From Undaria pinnatifida (taxonomy: Eukaryota; Sar; Phaeophyceae; Laminariales; Alariaceae), in assembly GCA_012845835.1 (NCBI GenBank), contig JABAKD010000001.1, forward strand, positions 14,571,382-14,635,381: a stretch of 64,000 nucleotides of DNA. Direction: 5' to 3'. Of the stretch, positions 1 through 10,379 are shown in pieces. Position numbers and translations under genes: made by a program. The stretch's first letter is position 1, and every line of letters begins with the position of its first letter. The notes below the pieces were generated by a model. The model was not told the DNA's origin, made no database searches, and saw only the letters and a program-made list of their open reading frames with translations.

Positions 1-1277
1 TTGAAGCTATGGAAGCTTCCATGGAAGCTTCCATGGAAGCTTCCATGAAAGCAATGGAAGCGGTGGAAGCTTCCATGGAAGATATGGAAGATATGAAACC
101 TTCCACGGGAGTAACTTCCACGGGAGCTTCCACGAAAGATTCCACGAAAGCTTCCATGGAAGTAATGGAAGCTTTCGCGGAAGTTATGGAAGCTTTCACG
201 GAAGTAATTTCCACGGAAGCTTTCATGGAAGCTTTCATGGAAGCAATGGAAGCTTTCGCGGAAGTTATGGAAGCTTTCACGGAAGTAACTTCCACGGAAG
301 CTTTCATGGAAGCTTTCACGGAAGAAACTTTCACGGAAGCTTTCATGGAAGCTTTCATGGAAGTATTGGAAGCTTTCGCGAACGTTATAGAAGCTCGTGG
401 AAGCTTCCATCGAATATGTGGAAGATATGACAGCTTCCACGGAAGTAACTTCCACGAAAGCTTCCAGGAAAGCTTCCACGAAAGCTTCCACGAAAGTAAT
501 GGAACCTTCGCGGAAGTTATGGAAGCTTTCACGGAAGTAACTTCCACGAAATCTTTCATGGAAGCTTCAAAGAAGTAATGGAAGCTTTCGCGGAAGGTAT
601 GGAAGCTTCCATGGAAGTAAATTCCACGGAAGCTTTCATGGAGGCTTTCACGGAAGTAAATTCCACGGAAGCTTTCATGGAAGCTTTCATGGAAGTAATG
701 GAAGCTTTCGCGGACGTTACAAAAGCTTTCACGGAAGTAACTTCCACGGAAGCTTTCGTGGAAGCTTCCATGGAAGATATGGAAGATATGAAAGCTTCCA
801 CGGAAGTAACGTTCACGGGGGCTTCCACGAAAGCTTCCACGAAAGCTTCTATGGAAGCAACTTCCACGAAAGCTTCCATGGAAGTAACTTCCACGAACGC
901 TTTCATGGAAGCTTTCATGGAAGTAATGGAAGCTTTCGCAGACGTTATGGAAGCTTTCACGGAAGTAACTTTCACGGAATCTTTCATGGAAGCTGTGATG
1001 GAAGTGATGGAAGTTATGGAGGCTTTCACGGAAGTAACTTCCGCGGAAGCTTGCGTGGAAGCTTCCATGGAAGTTTCCATGAAAGATATGGAAGATATGA
1101 AAGCTTCCACGGAAGCAACTTCCACGGAAGTTCCACAAAAGCTTCCACGAAAGCTTCCATGGAAGCAATTTCCACGAGATCTTTCATGAAAGCTTTCATG
1201 GAAGTAATGGAAGCTTTCATGGAAGTAATGGAAGCTGTCGCGGAAGTTATGGAAGCTTTCACGGAAGTAACTTCTAC

Positions 1278-1343
1278 TTTAGTGTGGTGAGCTAAAGCTT
1301 TATTTTTCCCCATCCGCCGGAGGATGAAAAAAAAAAAAAAAAA
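1278..1343 (+). mobile_element. 5'-truncated hairpin-tailed retroposon (Ret1) inside SatA
   Basis: A non-satellite insert whose 3' end matches copies at 33496-33740, 40817-41050 and 41950-42088. It holds the Ret1 inverted-repeat tail (CTTTATTTTTC...GGATGAAAA) and ends in 17 A residues (1327-1343). The flanks look like a 9-base target duplication, AACTTCTAC (1269-1277) and AACTTCCAC (1342-1350), with one difference. 5' truncation, an A tail and a target duplication together indicate target-primed reverse transcription. Confidence 0.75.
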
Positions 1344-1626
1344 CTTCCACTTTCATGGAAGCTTCCATGGAAGTAATGGAAGCGAATTGGAGGCTTTCAC
1401 GGAATTAACTTCCACGGAAGCTTTCGTGGAAGCTTCCGTGGAAGCTCCCATGGAAGATACGGATATGAATGCTTCCACGGAAGCAACTTCCACGGGAGCT
1501 TCCACGAAAGCTTCCACGAAACCTTCCATGGAAGTAACTTCCAAGAAATCTTCCATGGAAGCTTTCATGGAAGTAATGGAAATTGGAAGTAATGAAAGCT
1601 TCCATGGAAGTAACTTCCATGGAAGC

Positions 1627-1655
1627 TTAGGGTTAGGGTTAGGGTTAGCGTTAGG
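1627..1655 (+). repeat. Interstitial telomere-type repeat (TTAGGG)
   Basis: Three perfect TTAGGG units, then TTAGCG and TTAGG, embedded in SatA. The satellite changes strand type across this tract. Confidence 0.9.
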
Positions 1656-2700
1656 TTGCTTCCGTGGAAGCTTCCGCGAAAGCTTTCATGGAAGCTTCCG
1701 TGAAAGTGGTTTCCGTGGAATCTTCCGCGGAAGCTTTCGTGGAAGTTGCTTCCGCGGAAGCTTTCGTAAAATCTTTCGTGGAAGTAGATTCCGTGGAAGC
1801 TTTCATGGAAGCTTCCGTGGAAGTTGCTTCGGTGGAAGTTGCTTCCGTGGAAGTTGCTTCCGTGGAAGTTGCTTGCGTGGAAGCTTTCGTGGAAGTGTCT
1901 CCGTGCAAGCTTCCGTGGAAGCTTTCGTGGAAGTTTCTTCCGTGGAATATTCCGTGGAAGCTTTCATGGGAGCTTCCGTGGACGTTACTCCGTGGAAGCT
2001 TTCATTGAAGCTTCCGTAGAAGTTGCTTCCTTGGAGCTTTCGTGAAAGCTTCCGTGTAAGTAGCTTCCGTGGAAGCTTTCATGGAAGCTTTCATGGAAGT
2101 TGTCTCGGTGGAAGCTTCCGTGGAAGCTTTCATTGAAGCTTCCGTGGAAGTTGCTTCAGTGAAAGCTTCCGTGGAAGCTTTCGTGGAAGTTGCTTTCGTA
2201 GAAGCTTCCGAGGAAGCTTCCGTGGAAGTTGCTTCCGTGGAAGCTTCCGTGGAAGCTTCCGGAGAATTTGCTTCGGTGGAAGCTTTCGTGGAAGCTTTCA
2301 TGGAAGCTCCCGTGGAAGTTGCTTCCGTGGAAGCTTCCGTGGAAGCTTTCGTGGAAGTTGCTTCCGTGGAGGCTCCCGTGGAAATATATTCCGTGGAAGC
2401 TTTCATGCAAGCTTCCGTGGAAGTTGCTTCGGTGGAATCTTCCGTGGAAGCTTTCATGGAAGCTTCCGTGGAAGTTGCTTCCGTGGAAGCTTCCGTTAAA
2501 GCTTTCATGGAAGCTTCCGTGGAAGCTTCCACACTTCCATGGAAGCTTTCATTGCTTCCACGGAAGCTTCCACGCTTCCATGAATGCTTCCATTGCTTAC
2601 ATGAAAGCTTCCATGGAAGCGATGGAAGCTTCTGTGGAAGTCATGGAAGCTTCCATATCCTTCACGGAAGCTTCCATGGAAGCTTTGACGAGCTTTCACT

Positions 2701-3066
2701 AAAAATGCAGATAGTGCAGGTGGCCCGAAGAGTCACAGGGAAGGACTGGTACCCTAGTACCAGGCAAATACGCAAGAATCTGACACACAAAATATACTCT
2801 GGTGATATGATAGATGCCATTGTTTTCCACGGTTAGAGGGGCACACACGACCAAAATGGCGGATTGGGGCAGGCCTCGTGGAGAGCTTTCCGTAGACGCA
2901 TGCGCTGGGCGTTTGCACTCTCCTCCCCGTTGTCGCGAAAATCAGCTTTCAACTCCGTCCGGGGCTGTGTGATGCCTGTCCTGTTATTTTCCAGTACGGT
3001 ACTACAAGTATTAAATATACGCTCTTCTGGTACAAATGAGCACTTAGTACTATTAAAACTATTCGT
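2701..3066. other. No gene recognised
   Basis: Unique-looking sequence after the satellite. Only short chance ORFs, with no domain or repeat I recognise. Confidence 0.5.
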
Positions 3067-3074
3067 GTGAGGAA

Positions 3075-3335
3075 GGGAGTCACCGACCAATATGTCGGCG
3101 TCCCCGATGCGATAGTAGTGAGTGTCGTCCCTAATAACGTCAAGGTCGTGGGTTCAAGTCTCACCGCGGGCATGCTCTCGCTCGTAGGGAGTTTGTGTTG
3201 CGCAGAAGTTGGCGAACGGAAAGCGCAAGAGCGTGAGTTAGCAAGTTCGACGATAATCGACCGGTACGAGGACGGGCACAAAAAACTGAAACAGCGAAAA
3301 ACGGGACTAGTGAGCACTGCACCCTATGTACGATA
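3075..3335 (+). mobile_element. Possible tRNA-derived SINE fragment
   Basis: Contains GTGGGTTCAAGTCTCAC at about 3150-3166, which fits a Pol III B box (GGTTCAANTC) with a short flanking stem, as in a tRNA T arm. No convincing complete tRNA fold lies upstream. The segment ends in an A-rich stretch. A tRNA-derived SINE is the likeliest reading; a decayed tRNA pseudogene is the alternative. Confidence 0.35.
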
Positions 3336-3339
3336 AAAA

Positions 3340-3984
3340 CAATGGTACGTACCGGGGCGGGGGAGAAGGGACGATATCTGGGACCACGGCTTGTCCAGAA
3401 GGTCGCTGAGGGTAACGTATCTTACGGCTTGAGCTGAAGAATAAAGGTGATGATGACAAAAAGCCTTACATGGGGACAATCACACCTCGACACATGCTAC
3501 TGATAGTACAGTAGAGGTGCACCCATTTTTTTCTCAGGGTCCTTCCTCACGCGTGACGAACTTCATATCTCACCTAAAAAGTAACCTGGAGTAACGAGAA
3601 ATTGCAGCCCGATCAACAGACCCATGTCCTATTAATAGGTGTAAAGCAAATGGGAATGCAACAAAAGAGCGATATTCCGGCGAGTTTGGGTGAAGGAGCA
3701 CCGCCAGTCAAAAACAAATGTACCCAGAAAATGATACACATTAATATACCTCTATCGTACCCCTAGTCCGCCCCGTAGTGGGCGAGATGGAAGCATCACA
3801 CGCAGCTCGCGAAGAAGATAAATTGCGACGAAATCCTCGATCTCATAGATGAAGATCATGTGCTATATCTGTACACCTGGTACAAGATACAGGGTAGTAT
3901 CTGGAAGCACGGGTCGGCAGAGTACCAGTGCCATCCTCGGGACTCAGTCGTTGACTCGGGAGTACCATCCTTTCCCGAGGATTC
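3340..3984. other. No gene recognised
   Basis: No ORF, RNA gene or repeat could be supported. Confidence 0.5.
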
Positions 3985-4420
3985 AATCCTCAGGGTAGGT
4001 ACCTGGTCGCTCAAATGACTCAGTCCCGCGAGTCTTCAGGGCACCTCTGGGTGCTGAAGTAACTGAGTCCCCCGAGTCCTCAGCGTACCTGGCCGCTGGA
4101 ATGACTCAGCCCGGCGAGTCTTCAGGGCACCTGTAGGGCTTGAAATGCTTGAGCCCCGCGAGTCCTCAGGGCACCTGGGTGCTGAGGTGTCTGACCCCCG
4201 CGAGTCTCCAGGGCACCTGGGCGCTGAAACGACTGGGTCTCACGAGTGTTCAGGGTACCTGGGTTCTGCAATAATAGCTGAGTCCCGCGAATCCTCAGGG
4301 TACCTGGAGCGTAATATGACTGAGGGCTGCCAGTCGTCAGGGTACCTCGTGGCTGAAGCGACTGAGTCCCGCCAGTCCCTAGGGTACCTGAGGGCTGAAG
4401 TGATTGAACGCCGAGGACTC
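3985..4420 (+). repeat. Minisatellite, about 45 bp per unit
   Basis: About nine to ten diverged tandem copies of a unit containing GAGTCCCGCGAGTC, CAGGGTACCTG and GGGTGCTGAAGTGACT. The 45-base period keeps frame, so a plus-strand reading (about 4145-4435) shows a 15-residue repeat of the type TESRESSGYLGAEV. There is no start context or conserved extension, so I call it a minisatellite rather than a gene. Confidence 0.85.
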
Positions 4421-4435
4421 GTATCGGTGCTCTGA

Positions 4436-5100
4436 CTATTCGCATCTATAGCTCGAACACGCAGATCATTGCCAAGTCAGATCAAGACCCAAGATCAGAT
4501 CAAAGATTCCAGTAAAACCTGCACCACCACAACAGCCGCAGCTTGGACGAAAAGTCCTCGATCTCACAAACAGTGGCAGTGTGGTTTTTGTAAGAAAATG
4601 TCCCGCACCACACATCAGCGATAACTGCAAAGTGTGTATCCCTGCATGCTGTGCAATCAGCAACAAAGCTCTGTCTCCGGAAGGTGATATCATGGATCCA
4701 GGCGGCTTCCTTAGCCGCGGGAGCAAGCTACGGTTTGGGTGTGTCTACATGTTACATTCATTCCTGCTCACTTGAGGAACTCTGTATCTGATCCGTAACG
4801 ATTTACCCGACGAACGGTCCCATGTCTTCGGTGTATAAAACGAAGATGGAGGAGAGACAAAGAAAAATTGGGCCGCCACACTCTAATTAATATTTTGTAG
4901 AGTTGGGCACTGGCTCAGTATGTACTGGCAGCAGTAATCCACTGGTAGTATTAATCTACTTATTGATCCGGCCAGTATGTTTCTTCGCCAGTAGTTTTTA
5001 TTTGACGCATTATACGTCCAATATTCCCTAATCCTATAGACTAGACTAGTACGGAAACCCACCTAATGCTGCCGAACGAGTTACCGAATACGATAGGAGA
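4436..5100. other. No gene recognised
   Basis: Short ORFs only. Nothing recognisable. Confidence 0.45.
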
Positions 5101-5403
5101 CAACACACGCCGGTGATAACGGTTTGAATTTGTGAGAGTATGACCGGGTGTGGTATGGGTGTGCTATTTTATGTAACCCGGGTGATACCGTGTAGGTAGC
5201 AGGGCCTATGATAAACCAGGGGGTGTCATCACACTGCTGCACACTTGAAGGGGGTGTGGTAACGAGAGCGTGTGATAAAAAGGGGGTGTGATAACACTTG
5301 CTTGCAAAGAATTGCTGCTGCCGTACACTTGCAGGGTTGTGGTATTGCGGGGGGGTGATAACATGCAGACGGGATTACTGGGCTGCTGCTCCGCCGCGTC
5401 CAC

Positions 5404-5715
5404 CTAAGACGCTTGACTTGTGCGTGTGGACTCTTCTGCGGCACTTGTATGTGCTGCTGCGAGAGGCGCAACAAGCTCCTGAGCCAGTGCGGTGGCTGCC
5501 ACATTGGCGCCCGTTACTGTGCCAGCTGCAGCAGCAGCGGCAGCAGCTGCAACAGGCGTAGAAGATTGGCCATCCTCGCGCTGAAAGAACGAGGTGATCG
5601 GTCGAGCCTGCGCTGATGCGGTCGAAGCAGTTGTCGAAGCAGCTGTCGAAGCGGAGGAGTAAGCTGCGGCGAGATTCTGTTCTCTCTCCACGTCCATGTT
5701 GTTGAAGGTCTCCAT
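5404..5715 (-). CDS. Hypothetical Ala/Ser/Thr-rich protein
   Basis: Begins at an ATG (METFNNMDVEREQN) and runs 103 codons to TAG. The frame is also open upstream to about 5823, so an earlier start or an exon is possible. The N-terminal 14 residues are mixed, followed by Ala/Ser/Thr-rich low complexity, a segment QARPITSFFQRED at about residues 43-55, a run of nine alanines, then more Ala/Thr-rich sequence. The FF segment recalls PCNA-binding (PIP) boxes, but the spacing is off by one from the consensus, so I make no functional call. The TAG is directly followed by GTGGAC, so a donor is conceivable. GC content is higher than in the flanks. A chance GC-rich ORF remains possible. Confidence 0.35.
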   Translation of the reverse strand: METFNNMDVEREQNLAAAYSSASTAASTTASTASAQARPITSFFQREDGQSSTPVAAAAAAAAAGTVTGANVAATALAQELVAPLAAAHTSAAEESTRTSQAS

Positions 5716-5849
5716 GCCGGGTGGTTCCCCGCACACAGGGGTGTATTGTGCGGGATCACAGGGAAGATGCTGTATTACCCGGGTGATAGTGGCAGGGGCC
5801 CCATGAATACAAGCGGCGCAACCTCAGGGGTTAGTTATCTTATGTGACC

Positions 5850-5898
5850 CCGGTGATAATTTTCTTTTTTTTTTGAGATTTAAAAAAATTATCACCGG
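5850..5898. repeat. Perfect 14-bp hairpin
   Basis: CCGGTGATAATTTT (5850-5863) pairs perfectly with AAAATTATCACCGG (5885-5898) across a T/A-rich loop of 21 bases. The arms carry the GGTGATAA motif repeated across this region. It could be the remnant of a small inverted-repeat element. Confidence 0.7.
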
Positions 5899-5960
5899 GT
5901 GTTGTACTATGCGGGGGGTGTGCTATCTTCTGTCGTATACGGTACAGTATACTTCTCCGA

Positions 5961-6328
5961 CCCCCCCTCCTCCCTCTACTCCCCTCTCTCCCTCGCTATC
6001 TGGGTGTTGTTCTCATTTTTTTATCGACTTTCGTGTAATTTCGTTGTTGTTGCATATTTCGTATATGATACGGAGTTGCGGTGTATTCTTTAGCTGCTTG
6101 TCTAGTCTATATTGCTGTGTAGTCTTTTTGTCTGTTTTCTTTCATATTTTCTTTATTGTTCACTCGTAACTTTTTTCGGGGAGTTTTTTTTTGTGTTCGC
6201 TGAAAGATTTCCTCCACCCCCCGGCTGTTGCTCCTTTTCACGCGTTCCTTCCTTCGCCTGTTTCCTGTTTGTACGCGTTCCTTCCTTCCACTTTTTTCAG
6301 GTTTGGATTTTTCTCTGCATTGAGTACC
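5961..6328. other. T-rich spacer, no gene recognised
   Basis: Pyrimidine-rich on the plus strand. The ORFs are hydrophobic only because of T-rich codons. Confidence 0.5.
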
Positions 6329-6600
6329 TGTGTAAGGTTATTGGGTGGAGACACAGAGTGCCCCCTGCAGGTCTGCCAATTGAGCATGTCCTCGGAGAGT
6401 ACTCGCTTTCTGAGCCTTCGTAGTCGTAGCTTTAGTCGATTCCACCAGAGCCCCGGATGGCTTCTGAGATCGGAGGCACGTGCCTCCGATCTATTTCCTG
6501 ACTATCCCGAATATAAAACGCCAACCTTATCATACGAAACCCATCCAAATTGTCTCCAATAAGGATAATTACAGGCCTTTCGAGAGGCCGTATCTTAACA
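6329..6600 (+). mobile_element. Ty1/copia-type LTR, left copy
   Basis: 272 bp from TGT to ACA. Homologous over its length to LTRs at 43093-43364 (plus), 10734-11044 (reverse) and, more distantly, 49028-49270 (reverse). Contains a TATAAAA box near 6513 and the near-palindrome GGAGGCACGTGCCTCC at about 6473. Orientation is set by the TATA box and by the coding remains that follow on the plus strand. No partner LTR in the same orientation is present before 43 kb. Confidence 0.85.
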
Positions 6601-6987
6601 CTAGCCCACCCTGATGAGCCGCATATGCAGAAATATGGCGTTAGTCAAGGGGTTTTGGTCGTTCAAGTGTCGACGATATAGGCTTTTAAGCACCCTGCGC
6701 AGCTTCCCGTCACGATCGTACCAGGGCTAGGCAGGCACCTATTTTCCGGGGGATTAGCAGCTACGAGAGGGGTCAATATGCTCATCGCCAATAATTCGTA
6801 TTTGGACATGGGTGCATTTACTGTACCCCTACGTAAAGACAGCTACTGCTCTACTCTGGATCATCCCGACCTCACCGCTGATGCTGCTAGCCGACCACCT
6901 GAGACGGCTTTTCCGACCATTCCCGGCAGCAACTTTAAACCGGAAACCTCACGCTTCGACTGCTACTAAAGTTACTTCTCTGTCTAC
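6601..6987 (+). pseudogene. Decayed 5' internal region of the left copia copy
   Basis: Starts with the leader shared by all three closely related LTR copies (CTAGCCCACCCTGATGAG, then GCATATGCAGAAATATGG). The Gag start seen in the other copies is lost after about 30 bases. A 63-codon frame at 6778-6969 has no recognised domain. Confidence 0.5.
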
Positions 6988-7440
6988 GCCCGTTCCAGCT
7001 AACATCTGGCGTGAGAGGTTGGGTCATCCCAATGGGCAGGTGATGGCCTAGGTGAAAAATATCGCAGAGTGTGAGGTATTTTTTTTAGACACTTTATCGG
7101 CATGTGATACGGGCAAAATCAAATTAAGAGCGCTCAATCAAAACACCCTAAGATATCGCTGCCTGACCCTTCCAGCGAACGTTTAAAGCTGGTGAATACT
7201 GACCTGCTAGGACCGGTGACGCCCAAGGCGATCGGAGGATACGCCTACATGGAAATATATATCGACCATCACAGCAGGATAAAAGAAGCCTCCTTCATCG
7301 AAGAACCGCCTACCGTTCTACTACCAGCAGACTCCGGCCACTTCTCAAGCAAGAGCGTGTTAGCTGGCTCTACAATGCCAACAGCAGTTCGAGGCCGTCT
7401 CGCAGTACATTGGGACTGTCGGGATGGACAAAATAAGCCC
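6988..7440 (+). pseudogene. Ty1/copia Pol fragment: GAG-pre-integrase and integrase core
   Basis: The translation contains WRERLGHPNGQV and, after a stop, a degraded Cys segment (ECEV...SACDTGK), the usual pre-integrase zinc-binding layout. An open stretch follows: SLPDPSSERLKLVNTDLLGP, continuing TPKAIGGYAYMEIYIDHHSR, which matches the start of the copia integrase core, including the first catalytic Asp in the TDLLGP motif. The remaining piece, QQFEAVSQYIGTVGMDK, is reached only through frameshifts. At least one in-frame stop and two frame changes show that it is dead. It lies downstream of the LTR at 6329-6600. Confidence 0.8.
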
Positions 7441-8040
7441 TCCGGTGTATATTTCGGTACGCATTACCTACGCCCAAGCTGTGGCCTCACCACAAGCGAA
7501 ACAGTGCAAACCTTCAGCGATCTTTGCTCGAAGATCAACGACTTCAGCGTGGAGAGCTTCTGCTAAGCTCCAACACCTCGAAGTCACAACTGCAGCTCCG
7601 GCCCGCAAGACCGCCTTTAACCATCGCGACTGCCTTGTACAATCGCAGGTACCCTCACATGATCTAAACAACACACCTTGTGGAGTTCGATACAAGATTG
7701 CGGCACGCGTTTCATATGTGGGAAAAAGTCAAGCCCGTTATATATTCTGCTGTGTGCGACCGGACGTTTTGAATCACCAACAAGCCGTGATGCACCGAGG
7801 ACAGAGAAGCGCGTTACGCACAACCAAGTAGGAAATGTACCGACAAAACGATTGGCCTATCATAATCCAGCCACAAACCTACAATGGACCGGGGAAGGAC
7901 AAAGCCCACGCACACATCGCATCACAACCTTTTCCCCTCTCTCTGTCCAAGCTGTTTTTCAGCATTTTCGGCTTAGATCGCTGACTCGGTCGCCGACCCT
8001 TTTGGCTTCCTCCTCGTCAGTCGTATGTACAATGACATAG
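7441..8040 (+). pseudogene. Copia 3' region, post-RNase H segment
   Basis: Encodes ARRSTTSAWRASAKLQHLEV, then LCATGRFESPTSRDAPRTEK and LSVQAVFQHFR in shifting frames. The same blocks occur in the opposite-strand copy at about 9880-10360, where they directly follow the RNase H domain. The join of integrase to this segment implies deletion of the reverse transcriptase and RNase H. No 3' LTR follows. Confidence 0.65.
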
Positions 8041-9480
8041 CCGAACGGCTGTCAAATGTTTTAACCTCATAGGATGAGTAAATATGAACGAGACTTGACC
8101 GTGTCCCAATCGAGCAGGTAATTTTACCGCAGTTGTAATACTCTGGGGGACAGTTATACCGGTAATATTTTCTTGAGCGATGTCTTACAGGTACTACAGT
8201 TGAAAATTGATAATATTACTTCGTGCAAACAGTTGTTTGTCGGCTAGTAAGTTACAACTGCTCGCCAGTTATGAATTAGTAAAGGTGGAACTATGGGTCG
8301 TATGAACTTGAGTCAACGATCGTACAGCAATAAGCCATGTTCTAACGAAAATACGAACGAGCATATATTCCAAAATTAAGGAGCAAAGGCTCACGAAGCT
8401 TGTCTATCTTATGCTCTTGAGCGTACGATTATTATCAGACAGTTTTTTGTTCTATATAATATGCGTATCGTAGGATCATATTGAGGTTACGCAGCAAACC
8501 ACAGCAGTGAGCTTTGTTTTCCTTTTCCAGGATATAGCTCGATGATGGACCATGACTGCGCACATCATAGTTTATTGCAGTACTATCGGTATTCGTAGTC
8601 CTATCTGTTTATATTTTTCAAGTACGTTATTACGTAAATACGAAAAACAAAAAATGATTAGTGAAAATATTTTCTTTTGTCGTCATGGACACTTGTCCAC
8701 AATTATCATTGTTGGTTCAGCATTGATTGTTTTTCTACTTGGTGCAATTCAGGAAGCGTGTTTAAACCATCTTTGCATTTTGTCGTCTAGGGTATTTTTC
8801 GCTGGTAATTACACCAAGCGTAGTTTTTACACGTATCTTACCTCGTACTTTTTGTTTTTTTTGTCAATGAATGTGTGAATAACATGGCCACATCCATATT
8901 GCCGCGATTAATTCACCGGACTGAACATGTGGCCCATTTGTTTTTGATTTACGAACTTAATTTTTTAAGTATAAGGCTTCTCTAGCAAACTGACTTTGCA
9001 TTAAGGGGTCAATTAGGACCTTCGGGGGGGATGCATCCCGGGTGCCCCCCACCGCCCACAGAGCGTGTTGGGAATATGAACCTTGGATTCATATCGAACT
9101 TAATGCGCAGTCTATTCGAGCAATCTATTTGCACGAATAAAATAAGCAGTTGAAACTTACGTTGAATCTTACGTTGAATCTTCGATGGGACTTAGATGAA
9201 AACGTATATTTGAGTCTGTTACGTTGTCCCGTTCTCCCGGTGTTCTACCGAACTACAGGCATTGTTCTTGTGATGATCAAGTGGCAATCCAGCCCACCAT
9301 GGCCACTCTCTTCTTTATCTCCCTTTTCTCATTTCTTTCCTCTTCATCTCTCTTTGGCCTCAAGCACCCTTTCCAACCTATCCCTTTCTTTCTTACTACA
9401 AGTGATATTCACAGACACTTCGGTGCCACCTCTGCATCTCTTCGCATAGAAGACAGAGCCTCCGCACAGCCATTGTATTC
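8041..9480. other. AT-rich spacer between the two copia copies
   Basis: Contains a C-rich spot near 9040. I see no LTR, gene or known repeat. Confidence 0.45.
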
Positions 9481-9484
9481 ATAG

Positions 9485-9855
9485 TCAAAGGGAATCAGCG
9501 ATCCAAGTTAGCACCAAAAAGCTACATGCTCTGCTGTCGATGTAAAAAAGAAGGTCATCGCGTTTATGTAGGTACTTGAGTGACTTCAGAAACGTATTTA
9601 CGGTGGGATGCTCACTCATGTCGAGGAGTCCATGCGCTTTTAGCTTAGCTGCCACCTCCTTGCGTTCCAGACGTGTTTGGCCGGTTGAAGCGAGCTCCCC
9701 AGGAGATGCCTTGGCCATCCCGACAGTTTTACCTCGCGAATCCGATGTACCGTCGGCTGTTGTCCCGTCCAGAGCGAGGTGATTCACAAAAGCGTTGAAC
9801 CTGCAGCGCTTGTCCTCGGGTATTGATGGGGGTGCCGTTAGGGTAGTGGTTGATG
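9485..9855 (-). pseudogene. Unassigned reading frame at the 3' end of the right copia copy
   Basis: Open for about 124 codons after a TGA, without an ATG at its start. Gene-like composition: a Pro/Thr-rich beginning, then RCRFNAFVNHLALDG, a Ser/Gly-rich linker and a charged helical part (RLERKEVAAKLKAHG, then TVNTFLKSLKYLHKRDDLL). It continues the minus-strand direction of the copia remains at 9860-10733. Perhaps it is an extra 3' domain of the element or a cellular fragment. I do not recognise the family. Confidence 0.4.
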
Positions 9856-9859
9856 GAGC

Positions 9860-10379
9860 TCATTGTTGATGGTAGAAGGGATGATGATTTTTTGTGTCGA
9901 AAATGCTGAAGAACAGCTTGGACCGAGAGGGGGGAACTGGTTGTGGTGTGATGTGGGCGTAGGTCTTGGCCTTCCTCGGTCCATTGCAGTCTTGTAGCTG
10001 AATTATGATAGGTCAATCTTTTTGTCAGAACATTGCCTATTTGGTTGTGCGCAACACACTTCTCCGTCCTCGGTGCATCGCGGTTTGTCGGTGATTGAAA
10101 ATGTTCGGTTGCACATGGCAAAATCAAAAACGGGTTTAATTTTTTCCACCTATGAAACGCTACAATATTGTATCGAACTCCACAAGGCAATGTGTGTTTT
10201 TGATCATGTGAGAGTGCCTGGGAGTTTTACAAGGCATTTACGATGGTCATAAGCGGCCTTGCGGGCCGGAGCTTTAGTCGTGACTTCGAGGTGCTGGAGT
10301 TTAGCAGGAGAACTCCGTTCTGTGTTGATCGGTCTTCGAGCAAAGGTCGCTGAAGGTTTGCTTATCGCAAAATTAGTGA
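9860..10379 (-). pseudogene. Copia 3' region, right copy
   Basis: Matches 7441-8040 in inverted orientation. Shared blocks include LQHLEVTTKAPARKAAYDHR and LPCATEHFQSPTNRDAPRTE, with LSVQAVLQHFRH. Several frame breaks. Confidence 0.65.

Larger units (their letters stand above)
1..2700. repeat. SatA, short-period palindromic satellite
   Basis: Almost unbroken array of variants of GGAAGCTTTC, TTCCATGGAA and GGAAGTAACTTCC, in units of about 10 and 15 bases. Each unit is close to its own reverse complement (AAGCTT and CCATGG cores). Units are mostly multiples of three and lack stop codons, so long ORFs (up to 255 codons, rich in MEAF or VEAF) open in several frames on both strands; I treat these as by-products. 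Up to about 1626 the plus strand mostly reads GAAGTAACTTCCACGG or GAAGCAACTTCC. From about 1656 to 2530 it reads the complement type, GGAAGTTGCTTCCGTGG. The array decays after about 2540. It starts before the window. Confidence 0.95.
5100..5960. repeat. Region of repeated GGGTGATAA motifs
   Basis: The motif (C)GGGTGATA(A), or a close variant such as GTGTGATAA, recurs near 5114, 5185, 5270, 5287, 5355, 5780 and 5850, and in reverse as TTATCACCGGG near 5889. Spacing is irregular. The last two form a hairpin described separately. This may be a set of binding sites or the ends of small related elements. Confidence 0.55.

Noticed and set aside
9-2836. Series of long MEAF/VEAF-repeat ORFs on both strands
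   Set aside because: They lie wholly in SatA, whose units lack stops in several frames. Both strands and overlapping frames are open, and no non-repeat domain follows.
5404-5715. PCNA-interacting (PIP) box in QARPITSFF
   Set aside because: The hydrophobic residue is at the wrong distance from Gln (four instead of three), and the protein is low-complexity.
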